Assembly (NCBI RefSeq): GCF_008271695.1
Contig: NZ_VKKY01000003.1
Location: 372,001-436,000, forward strand
Length of the DNA: 64,000 nt
Direction: 5' to 3'
From: Rufibacter hautae
GTDB taxonomy: Bacteria; Bacteroidota; Bacteroidia; Cytophagales; Hymenobacteraceae
Shown: positions 54,755 through 62,825 of the stretch, in pieces
Position numbering within the stretch: the first letter of the stretch is position 1
Layout of the letters: each line of letters starts with the position of its first letter
Position numbers and translations under genes: made by a program
The notes under the pieces: generated by a model
What the model saw: only the letters and a program-made list of their open reading frames with translations
The model's database searches: none
Told to the model about the DNA's origin: nothing

Positions 54755-55171
54755 TTCAGATTAAAACATCAAGCTACAACCCAATTCTGAAGAGATTCTG
54801 AAGCCAGCCTTCCCCGCGTTTTACGGCCGATTTTCCAATTCTTGCAAAGAAACATAAGGTTAAGTTAAATGAAGGACTTTCAGAAGCCTGCCGGCCAAAA
54901 TAGAGTAGGTCTTACCCATTTTGGAAACCCTTATTTTTGGTTTATGTTCTCTGTAACCATTTGTCCCTTAGTATGTTAAGATGACGTTGGTGAGATTTGG
55001 AATATATTTCCTATAAATGGCCCAAAAACAGGATTCCTACAGATTCTCTTTCTTCCTTTAGGAATTAACAGGAGACTTGGGCGCCTGTTTTGCTTCGGCC
55101 CGGGTTCCTATGCCTTGCACCCGTGGCAGGGCGTGTTTATGAGCATTTACTTTATAGAGGGAAGTAGAAAG
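54755..55171. other. Divergent region between the regulator and cmoA
   Basis: 417 bases with only one recognisable arm of the dispersed palindrome (GTTTTACGGCCGATTTTCC at 54818). I see no promoter of the TAnnTTTG type or gene. Confidence 0.4.
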
Positions 55172-55930
55172 ATGGACAATTTAGAAGCGCAGAGCCAGGA
55201 GGAAACCCGCGACGAGGTTTTCAAAGAGGACATTAAGGAGGCCGCTGATTTTGCCTTCAGCTCCAAGGTGGCCAAGGTGTTTGATGACATGGTGAGCCGG
55301 TCTGTGCCGTTCTACAGCGAGATGCAGCGCATGATTGCCGAGTTGGCCGCCGATCACGCCCAGGAAAACACCAACGTCTATGACCTGGGCTGTTCTACGG
55401 GTACCACCATGATGGGCATGGACGCCATGATGGCCCCCGATGTACGGTTTGTGGGCGTGGATGATTCTGTGGACATGCTGGCCAAGTGCGATGCCAAACT
55501 GAAGGAATTGGGCGTGGTGCGCCCCTACAGCCTGGAACTGGCCAACCTGCAGGAGAACGTGGAGATCGGGAACGCCTCGGTGGTGGTGCTCTGCCTTACG
55601 CTGCAGTTCATCCGACCCATCCACCGTGACAAGCTGGTGAAGAAAATCTACGACGGCCTGGTGCCCGGCGGTGTGCTTATCCTGGTGGAGAAAATCCTCA
55701 CAGAGGACAGCATGTACAACCGTGATTTCATCAAGTACTACTACAAATACAAGCGGCGCAACCATTACAGTGAGATGGAGATCTCACAGAAGCGCGAGGC
55801 ACTGGAAAACGTGCTCATTCCCTACAAACTCAGCGAAAACATCATGATGCTGCGCGAGGCCGGCTTCTCCCAGTGCGAGGTGTTTTTCAAGTGGTACAAT
55901 TTCTCCGGGCTCATCGCAATCAAGAAGTAA
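55172..55930 (+). CDS. cmoA: Carboxy-S-adenosyl-L-methionine synthase CmoA
   Basis: 252 residues from the ATG at 55172; a purine-rich stretch (GAGGGAAGTAGAAAG) precedes it, whereas the earlier frame from 55115 has no similarity. SAM fold with YDLGCSTGTTMMGMDA (70-84), VGVDDSVDMLAKC and LCLTLQFI; the carboxymethyl-binding residues are in the conserved FIKYYYKYKRRNHYSEMEI region. The enzyme makes carboxy-SAM from SAM and prephenate, used by CmoB to make cmo5U34 in tRNA. CmoB is not in this window. The next gene starts right after the stop. Confidence 0.87.
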   Translation: MDNLEAQSQEETRDEVFKEDIKEAADFAFSSKVAKVFDDMVSRSVPFYSEMQRMIAELAADHAQENTNVYDLGCSTGTTMMGMDAMMAPDVRFVGVDDSVDMLAKCDAKLKELGVVRPYSLELANLQENVEIGNASVVVLCLTLQFIRPIHRDKLVKKIYDGLVPGGVLILVEKILTEDSMYNRDFIKYYYKYKRRNHYSEMEISQKREALENVLIPYKLSENIMMLREAGFSQCEVFFKWYNFSGLIAIKK

Positions 55931-56656
55931 ATGGTTTCTATTGGTAATTTCTTTTTCAAGTACAGAAATGTGCTTTTCATTTTCCTGTATCTGGCCCTTT
56001 TCATTCCTTCGCCGGATATCTTCAGGCAAGAGCATTTTGGGGAGTATTATTACCTGTGGCCCATTCTTCTGGGGCTGGTGGTGACTGTTGCGGGGCAAGC
56101 CATCAGGGGCGCCACCATCGGGTTGGCGTACATCATCAGGGGCGGGAGGGACAAGAAAGTGTACGCCGAGGAACTGGTGACCCAGGGAATTTTCAACCAT
56201 TGCCGCAATCCCTTGTACGTAGGCAACATTCTTATGCTGGTGGGCGTGGGCATTCTCTCCAACTCGTTGCTGTACATGGCGGTGCTCATTCCGTTGTTTT
56301 TGTTCATTTACCAGGCCATTGTGCTGGCCGAGGAGAATTTTCTCAGGGGCAAGTTCGGGGCGGCGTTCAACGCGTACTGCGCCCGGGTGAACCGCTGGCT
56401 TATCAATCCCAGCGGGCTGGGAGAGACGTTCCACAGCATGGAGTTCAAGCCCAAACGCTGGCTTCTGAAAGAGTACAACACCCAGTTTGTCTGGCTTTTG
56501 GGCATCACGCTTATTCTGTTGCTGTATTATCCGCAGCTCACGGGCTTTGACCCGCAACTCAGAAATATGCTATTGGCCTTTGTCATGCTTGGGCTGGCCG
56601 CCGTGTACTTTACAGTGCGTTACCTCAAGAAATCGGGCCGGTGGGTAGCCGATTAA
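55931..56656 (+). CDS. Isoprenylcysteine carboxyl methyltransferase-like protein
   Basis: 241 residues, five or six membrane helices. The motif FNHCRNPLYVGNILM and the later LAEENFLRGKFGAAFNAYCARVNRWL match the ICMT/NnrU-type methyltransferases with a SAM site near the RNPxYxG and E-E-x-L-x-x-x-F-G-x-x-Y segments. In bacteria such proteins methylate varied lipophilic substrates. Its ATG follows the cmoA stop with no gap, so translation is coupled; the link to cmoA is unclear. Confidence 0.85.
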   Translation: MVSIGNFFFKYRNVLFIFLYLALFIPSPDIFRQEHFGEYYYLWPILLGLVVTVAGQAIRGATIGLAYIIRGGRDKKVYAEELVTQGIFNHCRNPLYVGNILMLVGVGILSNSLLYMAVLIPLFLFIYQAIVLAEENFLRGKFGAAFNAYCARVNRWLINPSGLGETFHSMEFKPKRWLLKEYNTQFVWLLGITLILLLYYPQLTGFDPQLRNMLLAFVMLGLAAVYFTVRYLKKSGRWVAD

Positions 56657-56855
56657 GATAGTCCTTTGGGAAGGCTTGGAAAAGGCAGTTTTCAGGTCTA
56701 GAGTGAATCTGCCAGGAGCGGGCACCGGGTTGGGTTAGTGTCCCTTTTTTGGCCTGAAATTAGAAAGTAAAGAAAAAAATGAGGTCCAGGGCAACCCTTT
56801 ACTTTTTTCTAACGATATGCAGTAGGTTAATTTCTCATCCAACTGTGAACTGCAT

Positions 56856-57725
56856 ATGAAAAACATAGTACGTATTTGGCTTGCCCTCACCATGTGCTTC
56901 GGCCTGACTAGTCAAGAGGTAATGGCGCAGGAGGCGGATTCCCTTAAGAAATACCAGGCCCCGGTAGTGGCGCAGGATACCTTAAAAAAGTACCAAGACT
57001 CGGTGGCCACGCCGGTAAAGAAGTCGTTTTTCAAATCAAAGGCCTTTAAAGCCACCATTATCCCAACTGTTCTTATTGCCTATGGCCTGAGCACCATTGG
57101 GGACCGGGGTATCTACAGTAGCATGGATGCAAAGCGCGACATCCAGAAGCATTTCCCTAATTTCCGTACCACCATTGACAACCCCTTGCTTATTGCGCCC
57201 TACGTGGAATTGGCGGCGGCCAACCTCTTCAACATAAAGTCTAACCACGATTTTCTGAACACCACCATCTTGATTCTAAAGGCCGAGGCCATCTTTGGGC
57301 TCACCGTCTTCACGCTAAAGCAAACCACCAACCAGGTGCGGCCAAACGGGGAAAACGACCAATCCATGCCCTCGGGTCACACGGCCCAAGCCTTTTTGGC
57401 GGCCTCTATTCTTAACTCCGAGCTGAAGCACAAAAGCCCTTGGTACGGGATTGGGGCCTACACCATTGCCACCAGCGTGGGCGCATTTAGGATGCTCAAC
57501 AACAAGCACTGGCAGTCTGATGTGTTTGTGGGGGCGGGCATTGGCATGCTTTCTTCGCACTTGGCGTACCTATCGCACCGGAACCGTTGGGGCCGGAAAC
57601 CTTCCATCGTGCAGCTGTCGCCGGCCTACATCTACGGGGTACCGGGTTTTGCCTTCTCCATGAACCTGGACGATTACAAAAACCGGAAAAAGAACCCTGC
57701 TTATTACACCACCAGCCTGAATTAA
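56856..57725 (+). CDS. PAP2-family phosphatase
   Basis: 289 residues with a signal peptide (1-25, ends VMAQ). The three phosphatase motifs are complete: K155-x6-RP in LKQTTNQVRPNG, PSGH (172-175), and R212-x5-H218-x3-D222 in FRMLNNKHWQSD. Between signal and core lies a short duplicated segment (SLKKYQAPVVAQ then TLKKYQDSVATP, about 29-53) of unknown use. The fold is partly soluble, so it is likely a periplasmic lipid or polyprenyl phosphate phosphatase. It shares its fold with the haloperoxidase-like gene at 49584 but has an intact PSGH. Confidence 0.9.
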   Translation: MKNIVRIWLALTMCFGLTSQEVMAQEADSLKKYQAPVVAQDTLKKYQDSVATPVKKSFFKSKAFKATIIPTVLIAYGLSTIGDRGIYSSMDAKRDIQKHFPNFRTTIDNPLLIAPYVELAAANLFNIKSNHDFLNTTILILKAEAIFGLTVFTLKQTTNQVRPNGENDQSMPSGHTAQAFLAASILNSELKHKSPWYGIGAYTIATSVGAFRMLNNKHWQSDVFVGAGIGMLSSHLAYLSHRNRWGRKPSIVQLSPAYIYGVPGFAFSMNLDDYKNRKKNPAYYTTSLN

Positions 57726-57754
57726 TATCCCCTTAAGGATTTTCTCTGTGATGA

Positions 57755-57804
57755 CTTAAAACAGGAAAACCCGCTGCTTTGGCGGCGGGTTTTCCTGTTT
57801 TAAG
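57755..57804 (+). terminator. Strong terminator hairpin
   Basis: CTTAAAACAGGAAAACCCGC is complementary to GCGGGTTTTCCTGTTTTAAG, a 20-base perfect stem with a short loop, 30 bases past the PAP2 stop. Confidence 0.88.
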
Positions 57805-57817
57805 GTGGTCTGCCTTG

Positions 57818-57856
57818 CAGTTTCCGGCCTGATTTCCAGAAAAAGGGGCAAAAACT
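57818..57856. repeat. Dispersed palindrome, degenerate copy 18
   Basis: CAGTTTCCGGCCTGATTTCC against AAAAAGGGGCAAAAAC. Inner bases pair, the rest has drifted. Confidence 0.45.
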
Positions 57857-57956
57857 ACGCGATCGGTTGGCCGTAATCAAATTTTACCCTTTGATTTGCA
57901 CCCTTATTGCAGCCGGGCATCTATGCGTAGCTGTTTCACTATCCCCTATCCCCACC

Positions 57957-58709
57957 ATGAAAAAATTAGTACCTGTTCTCCTGCTCCTGCTTACGCTTTG
58001 CCTCTCAGAGGCTACGGCCCAGAACAACCGCCGCCATGACACTAACTACAACGGCTGGTTTATGTATTACGGCACGCACAAGCTCACCGATAAATGGGGT
58101 CTGCACACCGAGTTCCAGCTGCGGCGTTACCACGTGGTCTCAGATCCGCAGCAGGTGATGCCCCGCGTGGCCCTGGTGTATAACCTCTCAGACCGCGCCT
58201 CCCTTGCCGCCGGATACGCCTACGTGCACACCTATCCGTACGGCGACAACCCTTCTGCCGATGACTTCCCCGAGCACCGCACCTATCAGCAACTGCAGTT
58301 GAAAGACCAGCAGGGCATTTTTGCCTTGCAGCATCGTTTCCGGTTGGAGCAGCGCTGGATCAAGTTTGCCGGTGCCGAGGACTACACATACTTAAACCGG
58401 GTACGTTACCAGTTCCGCACCAACATTCCGTTGGCGGGGCCTACGCTGGAAGACAAAGAATTCTACCTGGGCTTGTATGATGAGGTGTTCGTGAACTTCG
58501 GGCCCAACGTGACCAACAACATCTTTGACCAGAACCGCGCGTACGCCGCCCTAGGCTACCGTTTTCACAAAGACGCCATGCTGGAAGTAGGGTACATGCA
58601 CCAGCACGTGGCCCAGCGCAACGGCGTCTGGTTTGAGAACAACCACACACTGCAGGTAGGCCTTACCTATAACCTGGATTTCCGGAAACAGACTACCGCC
58701 GCCCAGTAA
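57957..58709 (+). CDS. DUF2490 outer-membrane protein
   Basis: 250 residues from the ATG at 57957, which opens a signal peptide (MKKLVPVLLLLLTLCLSEATAQ). DUF2490 barrel: NGWFMYYGTHKLTDKWGLHTEFQLRRYHV, QRLLPRVALVYNLS-like strand and FALQHRFRLEQRWI are typical of the family, and the C-terminal strand HTLQVGLTYNLDF closes the barrel. About 12 strands are predicted. Role unknown; family members occur widely in Bacteroidota outer membranes. Confidence 0.85.
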   Translation: MKKLVPVLLLLLTLCLSEATAQNNRRHDTNYNGWFMYYGTHKLTDKWGLHTEFQLRRYHVVSDPQQVMPRVALVYNLSDRASLAAGYAYVHTYPYGDNPSADDFPEHRTYQQLQLKDQQGIFALQHRFRLEQRWIKFAGAEDYTYLNRVRYQFRTNIPLAGPTLEDKEFYLGLYDEVFVNFGPNVTNNIFDQNRAYAALGYRFHKDAMLEVGYMHQHVAQRNGVWFENNHTLQVGLTYNLDFRKQTTAAQ

Positions 58710-58831
58710 CCCATTTCCTGACCGCTGCCTACCCGGCTTTAACGTGAGTGCCTCTTTCCCCAGATGCGGAGCGTTTCACCAGAAGAGGGTAGGCCAGCGT
58801 ATATATTCTGTACATTCATTGGTGGAAAGTT

Positions 58832-58871
58832 CTGTTTCGGGGCCGATTTTTAAAAACCGGCCCCGAAACTG
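58832..58871. repeat. Dispersed palindrome, copy 19
   Basis: CTGTTTCGGGGCCG pairs with CCGGCCCCGAAACTG nearly perfectly around an A/T centre. It lies 22 bases before the TTG start of the NadR-like gene and would be translated if the upstream GTG were used. Confidence 0.82.
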
Positions 58872-58893
58872 TTTTCCCCTAAACCGCAGCAGT

Positions 58894-59409
58894 TTGGTAA
58901 AAATAGCCATCACCGGCCCAGAAAGCACCGGAAAATCGACCTTGTCAGCGCAACTGGCGCAGCACTACAACGCGCCCTGGGTGCCCGAGTACGCCCGAAC
59001 TTATTTGGATCAACTGGAAAGGCCCTACGCCGCCCCTGACCTGGAAGCTATCGCCCGCGGACAGCTGGCCCTTTGGCAAGCCGAGGAAGCCAGGAACCCG
59101 GAGTTGCTTTTCCTGGACACTGAGTTGCTGGTGCTCAAGATCTGGTCTGAGCATTCGTATGACATCTGCTCGTCTTTCATTCTGGAAAACCTGCGGCGGC
59201 AGAACGTAGACCTGTACCTGCTTCTGGACATAGACCTGCCCTGGACCCCAGATCCGCAGCGCGAGCATCCGCACCTGCGCCAGTTTTTCCATGACTGGTA
59301 CAAACGTGAGCTGGACCAGATAGACGTGCCTTACGTAGAGATATCCGGCTCCGCCGAGGAGCGCCTGCAGAATGCCATCAGGGCCGTAAACCAGGTGCTT
59401 CATCCTTAA
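58894..59409 (+). CDS. NadR-like P-loop kinase
   Basis: 171 residues starting at TTG 58894, giving MVKIAITGPESTGKST; an in-frame GTG at 58744 would translate through the palindrome and has no similarity. P-loop GPESTGKST (8-16), APWVPEYARTYL and FLDTELLVLKIWSE match the nicotinamide riboside kinase domain of NadR. It lacks the NMN adenylyltransferase domain. It likely phosphorylates nicotinamide riboside imported by PnuC (46068); the two genes are 12 kb apart, so co-expression is not assured. Confidence 0.87.
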   Translation: MVKIAITGPESTGKSTLSAQLAQHYNAPWVPEYARTYLDQLERPYAAPDLEAIARGQLALWQAEEARNPELLFLDTELLVLKIWSEHSYDICSSFILENLRRQNVDLYLLLDIDLPWTPDPQREHPHLRQFFHDWYKRELDQIDVPYVEISGSAEERLQNAIRAVNQVLHP

Positions 59410-59424
59410 TTCCAACCTTCCGCT

Positions 59425-60306
59425 ATGAAAACAACCTTCCTGGAAAACGAATACGTACGCGTGGGCGTGAAAAGCGCAGGCGCCGAATTGTGCAGCCTGG
59501 TAAAGAAAGACGGCAACCGCGAGTACATCTGGCAAGCCGATGCTTCTTTCTGGAACCGCCACGCGCCGGTGCTTTTCCCTATTGTGGGCCGCCTGCCGCA
59601 AGACCAATACCTGCACCAAGGCAAGACTTATAAGTTGCCTCAGCACGGTTTCGCCCGGGACCAGGAGTTTGAGTTGGTAGAAGAGGGGCAAGATAGGTTG
59701 GTGTATGAGCTCAAAGCCTCAGAGGAAAGCCGTCAAGTGTACCCTTTTGACTTTGTGCTGCGCATCGGCTACACCCTGCAGGACCAAACCTTGGAGGTGA
59801 CCTGGCAGGTGCACCAGGCCGGCGAGGGCGAGATGCTGTTCTCCATCGGGGCGCACCCGGCCTTCAACGTGCCCATGCAAGAAGGAGACGCCTTTGAAGA
59901 CTATTACCTGGAGTTCTCCCAACCCGAGCTGTTGTCGCGCTACCTGCTGGAAGACGGCACCGGGTTGCAGAACGGCCAAACCGAGCCTGTGCTAGACAAC
60001 ATGGCCGTGTTACCGCTCCGCTACGAGCACTATGAAAAAGACGCGCTGGTGTTCAAAGCCTTCAAATCAGAGCGCGTGACCCTCAAAACCGATCGTCACC
60101 CGCACTTCGTGCAGATGCAGTTCGCCAATTTCCCCTACCTGGGTATCTGGACCAAACGCGTGGGCGCGCCCTTTCTGTGCATTGAACCTTGGTACGGCAT
60201 TGCTGGCAGCGTCGGGGACCCCATTGAACTCAGCGAAAAAGAAGGCATGCAATCATTGGGCACGAACGAAACCTTTGAAGCTACTTACACCATTAGCGTA
60301 GGCTAA
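59425..60306 (+). CDS. Aldose 1-epimerase family protein
   Basis: 293 residues. The galactose-mutarotase-like fold shows the catalytic base/acid pair: His in FSIGAHPAFNVP and Glu in LCIEPWYGIAG, with the FPIVGRLPQDQY and LPQHGFARDQEF segments of the LacX-like subgroup. It interconverts anomers of a sugar, likely a phosphorylated or unusual hexose for this subgroup. It begins 15 bases after the kinase stop and may be co-transcribed. Confidence 0.9.
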   Translation: MKTTFLENEYVRVGVKSAGAELCSLVKKDGNREYIWQADASFWNRHAPVLFPIVGRLPQDQYLHQGKTYKLPQHGFARDQEFELVEEGQDRLVYELKASEESRQVYPFDFVLRIGYTLQDQTLEVTWQVHQAGEGEMLFSIGAHPAFNVPMQEGDAFEDYYLEFSQPELLSRYLLEDGTGLQNGQTEPVLDNMAVLPLRYEHYEKDALVFKAFKSERVTLKTDRHPHFVQMQFANFPYLGIWTKRVGAPFLCIEPWYGIAGSVGDPIELSEKEGMQSLGTNETFEATYTISVG

Positions 60307-60347
60307 CCTGTTTCTGGGCGATTTTTCGCAGAATAGACCTGAAATGG
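60307..60347. repeat. Dispersed palindrome, degenerate copy 20
   Basis: CCTGTTTCTGGGCGATTTTT against GAATAGACCTGAAATGG. It begins immediately after the epimerase stop. Confidence 0.45.
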
Positions 60348-60455
60348 TGAACCCCCTGCTTCAGGAGTAAGGAAGGTTGGACAAGGCTGGAATTGAGCGT
60401 AGCTTTGTGTCTGGCTGCCCTTTATAAGCGGCTTTTTATCTATTAGCAAAGCAAC

Positions 60456-60665
60456 ATGGAAGTAAAAGACAGCAACGGCACCCTGCTCCAAGAGGGCGAC
60501 TCGGTGACGGTTATAAAAGATCTGAAGGTAAAAGGCTCTTCCGCTACCATTAAAAGAGGTACGGTGGTGAAGAAAATCAGGCTCACCGATGACGCCGAAG
60601 AAATTGAAGGCCGCGTGGAGAGAACCGTGATGGTCTTGAAAACCTGCTTCCTGAAAAAAGTATAG
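60456..60665 (+). CDS. PhnA/YjdM-type small protein
   Basis: 69 residues equal to the C-terminal PhnA domain: VKDSNGTLLQEGDSVTVIKDLKVKGSS, TIKRGTVVKKIRL, ERTVMVLKTCFLKK. The zinc-ribbon N-terminus of full YjdM proteins is missing. Despite its name the family has no proven phosphonate role. A SH3-like barrel of unknown function. Confidence 0.88.
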   Translation: MEVKDSNGTLLQEGDSVTVIKDLKVKGSSATIKRGTVVKKIRLTDDAEEIEGRVERTVMVLKTCFLKKV

Positions 60666-60666
60666 A

Positions 60667-60706
60667 AGAAACAGAAAAGGCGCCGATCAGCGCCTTTTCT
60701 GTTTCT
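60667..60706. terminator. Terminator between the PhnA-like and VOC genes
   Basis: AGAAACAGAAAAGGCGC is complementary to GCGCCTTTTCTGTTTCT with a short loop. It can serve both convergent genes. Confidence 0.87.
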
Positions 60707-60711
60707 AAAGC

Positions 60712-61137
60712 TTATTGCGGCGCTACATTGCCCTGCTCATCCAGCGGAAGAAACGGGTTGAAGGCCACTTCCCAGAGGTGGCCGTCTGGATCAGAGAAAT
60801 ACCCGCTGTAGCCGCCCCAGAACACTTTCTCAGGGTGTTTTAGAATGGTGACGTTTTTGACTTCCAGCCCCTGGAAAAGCGCATTCACCTCTTCCTCGCT
60901 GCGCAGGTTGTGCGCCAGGCTGAACCCTTTGAAGCCAGTTCCTTCCGCAGAAACGTGGGCGTCTTTGGCCAGTTCCTCCATGGCGAAGAGCGCCAATTGC
61001 AAACCGTTGAGCTGGAAAAACGTGATGCCCTCCTGGCTGGCGGACGTGCGTTCCCACCCGAAAACGGATTCATAGAACTGGGTAGCGGCCGCTACACTGG
61101 ACACGCCTAAGGTAATAATGGTGATTCTGGGTTGCAT
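60712..61137 (-). CDS. VOC / glyoxalase-fold protein
   Basis: 141 residues, two beta-alpha-beta-beta-beta units: ITIITLGVSSVAAATQFYESVFGWE and GGYSGYFSDPDGHLWEVAFNP. The C-terminal DPDGHLWE carries the usual metal Glu; the matching N-terminal His is not at its expected place. Probably a metal-binding resistance or lyase-like protein of unknown substrate. Confidence 0.87.
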   Translation of the reverse strand: MQPRITIITLGVSSVAAATQFYESVFGWERTSASQEGITFFQLNGLQLALFAMEELAKDAHVSAEGTGFKGFSLAHNLRSEEEVNALFQGLEVKNVTILKHPEKVFWGGYSGYFSDPDGHLWEVAFNPFLPLDEQGNVAPQ

Positions 61138-61174
61138 CTGTTTGGCAAGGATTATTGATTGGTGGGGAGAAAAA

Positions 61175-61214
61175 CGTTTACGGGCTGATTCTGCTAAAAT
61201 GGGCTAAAATCAGG
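61175..61214. repeat. Dispersed palindrome, degenerate copy 21
   Basis: CGTTTACGGGCTGATTCTGC against AAAATGGGCTAAAATCAGG. It overlaps the stop codon (61210-61212) of the beta-lactamase gene. Confidence 0.45.
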
Positions 61215-62004
61215 AGGCGGGTAAAATGCTTAACTGCTGCAGGAGCTTTCTGGTGATGGTTTTGCGGCATGCCGCGAAATTCTCGGTTGGGGTCTGGACA
61301 TCCTGGCGCAGCCGCGTCGCGAAGAAGTAGACGTTGTCTTTGGTCTCCACGTAGCCCACGTACCAGCCAATGCGCTCGCCGTCGTGACTGGTCAAGCCGG
61401 TTTTGCCGCTGAGCGTGAAGGCCGCCGTTTCCTCTGCCACCATCATCTTTTTCACCTTCTTGATGTTCTCTTTGGAAAAGGGCAGCTTCTCCTGGTAAAA
61501 CTTCTGCAGGAACTGGATCTGCGCCTTGGGCGAGAGTGCGAAATCACCGTAGTTCCAGAAATCGGCGCCTTGGGCATGGGTGAATTTGCCGTTGCCGTAG
61601 CCGCAGCGCTGGAGATAGTTTCGGTATTTGTCCGGGCCAATCTGCTGGGCCAGGCGCACGTAGAACCAGACCGTGGAGTTGGCGAAGGCGTGCTTCATGT
61701 CGGTGTCGGCGTTCCAGGCCGGGACGCTCCGCTCTTGGCCGTCCCATTTCAACACCTCGTTTTCGTCCCGCACTGCTTTTTCCTCCAGAAGAATAAGGGA
61801 ATTCAGGATCTTGAAGGTAGAGGCCGGCAAAGTGGCCCGGTTTGCCTCCTGCGGGTCACTGAAGGTCCAGCGGTTCTTTTTCAGGTCATACAAGGTGAAG
61901 CTGCCTTCCAGGCCGCATTCTTTGAACGGTTTCTGCAGGTCCTGGCCAAAAGACAGGCAAGGCAACAGCAGCGCCAAGAGCGCCAGAGAGAGCAGGTGTT
62001 TCAT
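61210..62004 (-). CDS. Class D (OXA-type) beta-lactamase
   Basis: 264 residues with a signal peptide (1-20, LSFGQ). All class D motifs are visible: S62-T-F-K65 (nucleophile Ser and carbamylated Lys), S110-T-V112, Y136-G-N138, W150 in DFWNYGDF and K201-T-G203. QFLQKFYQEKLPF is the helix typical of OXA enzymes. It should hydrolyse penicillins in the periplasm. It has no mobile element beside it, so it appears to be a resident chromosomal gene. Spectrum cannot be predicted from these motifs. Confidence 0.92.
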   Translation of the reverse strand: MKHLLSLALLALLLPCLSFGQDLQKPFKECGLEGSFTLYDLKKNRWTFSDPQEANRATLPASTFKILNSLILLEEKAVRDENEVLKWDGQERSVPAWNADTDMKHAFANSTVWFYVRLAQQIGPDKYRNYLQRCGYGNGKFTHAQGADFWNYGDFALSPKAQIQFLQKFYQEKLPFSKENIKKVKKMMVAEETAAFTLSGKTGLTSHDGERIGWYVGYVETKDNVYFFATRLRQDVQTPTENFAACRKTITRKLLQQLSILPAS

Positions 62005-62253
62005 AAAAGAGGCGATTCTTAAAGTGAGAGAATTCCCGCTAGTTTACTCAAATAACTGACATCGGTGGATGATGGCTGCTTTTTTCTTCTGGCCAAGGAA
62101 AGACAAATTCAGCTTCGGGAAGGCTGCCGCCGGCGTTATGTTCTTTTTTATTGGCTGTACAAAAACAATTGGCAGGGTAGGAGGTTTTCTGGTTCAGCGG
62201 GGCAGAAAACCAGAAAAGGTATCTCTGGTGCGGGTGGCTAAGCGCACGGCTTT
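62005..62253. other. Divergent region upstream of the beta-lactamase
   Basis: About 250 bases, open in one plus-strand frame (62069-62356) but without family similarity. No second regulator or operator for the beta-lactamase was recognised. Confidence 0.4.
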
Positions 62254-62284
62254 CTTGGAAAGCGTAAATAAAAAATTACTTTTG
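62254..62284 (+). promoter_or_regulatory. Bacteroidota-type promoter
   Basis: CTTG at 62254-62257, 19-base spacer, TACTTTTG at 62277-62284, a full TAnnTTTG match. Transcription would begin near 62291, only about seven bases before the ATG at 62298, which favours the ATG at 62340 as the real start of the next gene. Confidence 0.6.
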
Positions 62285-62339
62285 TTAAAAACTGTTCATG
62301 TCTTCCTTTCCGTCTTTTCTGGCTACAAGTTCCAATGCC

Positions 62340-62765
62340 ATGCACCGAGAAGCTAAAAATTCATTTGACAGAGTCTACTACGTGATAGAGCACAACCCAG
62401 ACCTCAACGTCATTGACACCAGATGGTACGGGTACGCGTCCCAGAACGACTTGCGCAAAGCCTGCGAAATTGGGCTTGAGATACTGGAGAAAACCAGGTG
62501 CCCCTACAAACTGAATGATAACAGTGACTTGACCGGACCCTGGGCCGATGCCGTGGCTTGGCTGGAGAAGGATTGGCTGCCAAGGGCCATGCAAGCCGGT
62601 CTGCGTTATCTGGCCCACGTAGCCAATGAGCACTCTTATGGGGAAACCGGAGGCCAGGTCATGCAGGTGAGCAAGATAGGCCGTCAACTGGATTTCTGCA
62701 CCTTCACCTCCCGCCAGGATGCCCTGGCCTGGCTCAAGGCTTGTCAGCTAAAAGAGAACAACTAA
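62340..62765 (+). CDS. Unknown protein, possibly STAS/SpoIIAA-like fold
   Basis: 141 residues from the ATG at 62340. An earlier ATG at 62298 lies almost at the predicted transcript start and adds a non-conserved leader. Segments such as DLNVIDTRWYGYASQNDLRKACEIGLEIL and WLPRAMQAGLRYLAHVANEH recall single-domain alpha/beta SpoIIAA-like proteins of Bacteroidota, but I cannot confirm this. Soluble, no signal peptide. A dispersed palindrome follows. Confidence 0.55.
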   Translation: MHREAKNSFDRVYYVIEHNPDLNVIDTRWYGYASQNDLRKACEIGLEILEKTRCPYKLNDNSDLTGPWADAVAWLEKDWLPRAMQAGLRYLAHVANEHSYGETGGQVMQVSKIGRQLDFCTFTSRQDALAWLKACQLKENN

Positions 62766-62782
62766 GCAGTTCCGCATCCCAA

Positions 62783-62822
62783 GCGTTTTGCGGGTGTTTT
62801 CCAGAAAACAAGGCCTAAACAG
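62783..62822. repeat. Dispersed palindrome, copy 22
   Basis: GCGTTTTGCGGGTGTTTTCC against AAAACAAGGCCTAAACAG. The inner GTTTT/AAAAC pairs; the outer arms are partly eroded. It lies between two convergent genes, 4 bases from the MscS stop. Confidence 0.6.
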
Positions 62823-62825
62823 AAG

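Noticed and set aside
58744-58893. Upstream GTG start for the NadR-like kinase
   Set aside because: It would translate through the palindrome at 58832-58871 and add 50 residues not seen in the family; the TTG at 58894 directly precedes the first beta strand and P-loop.
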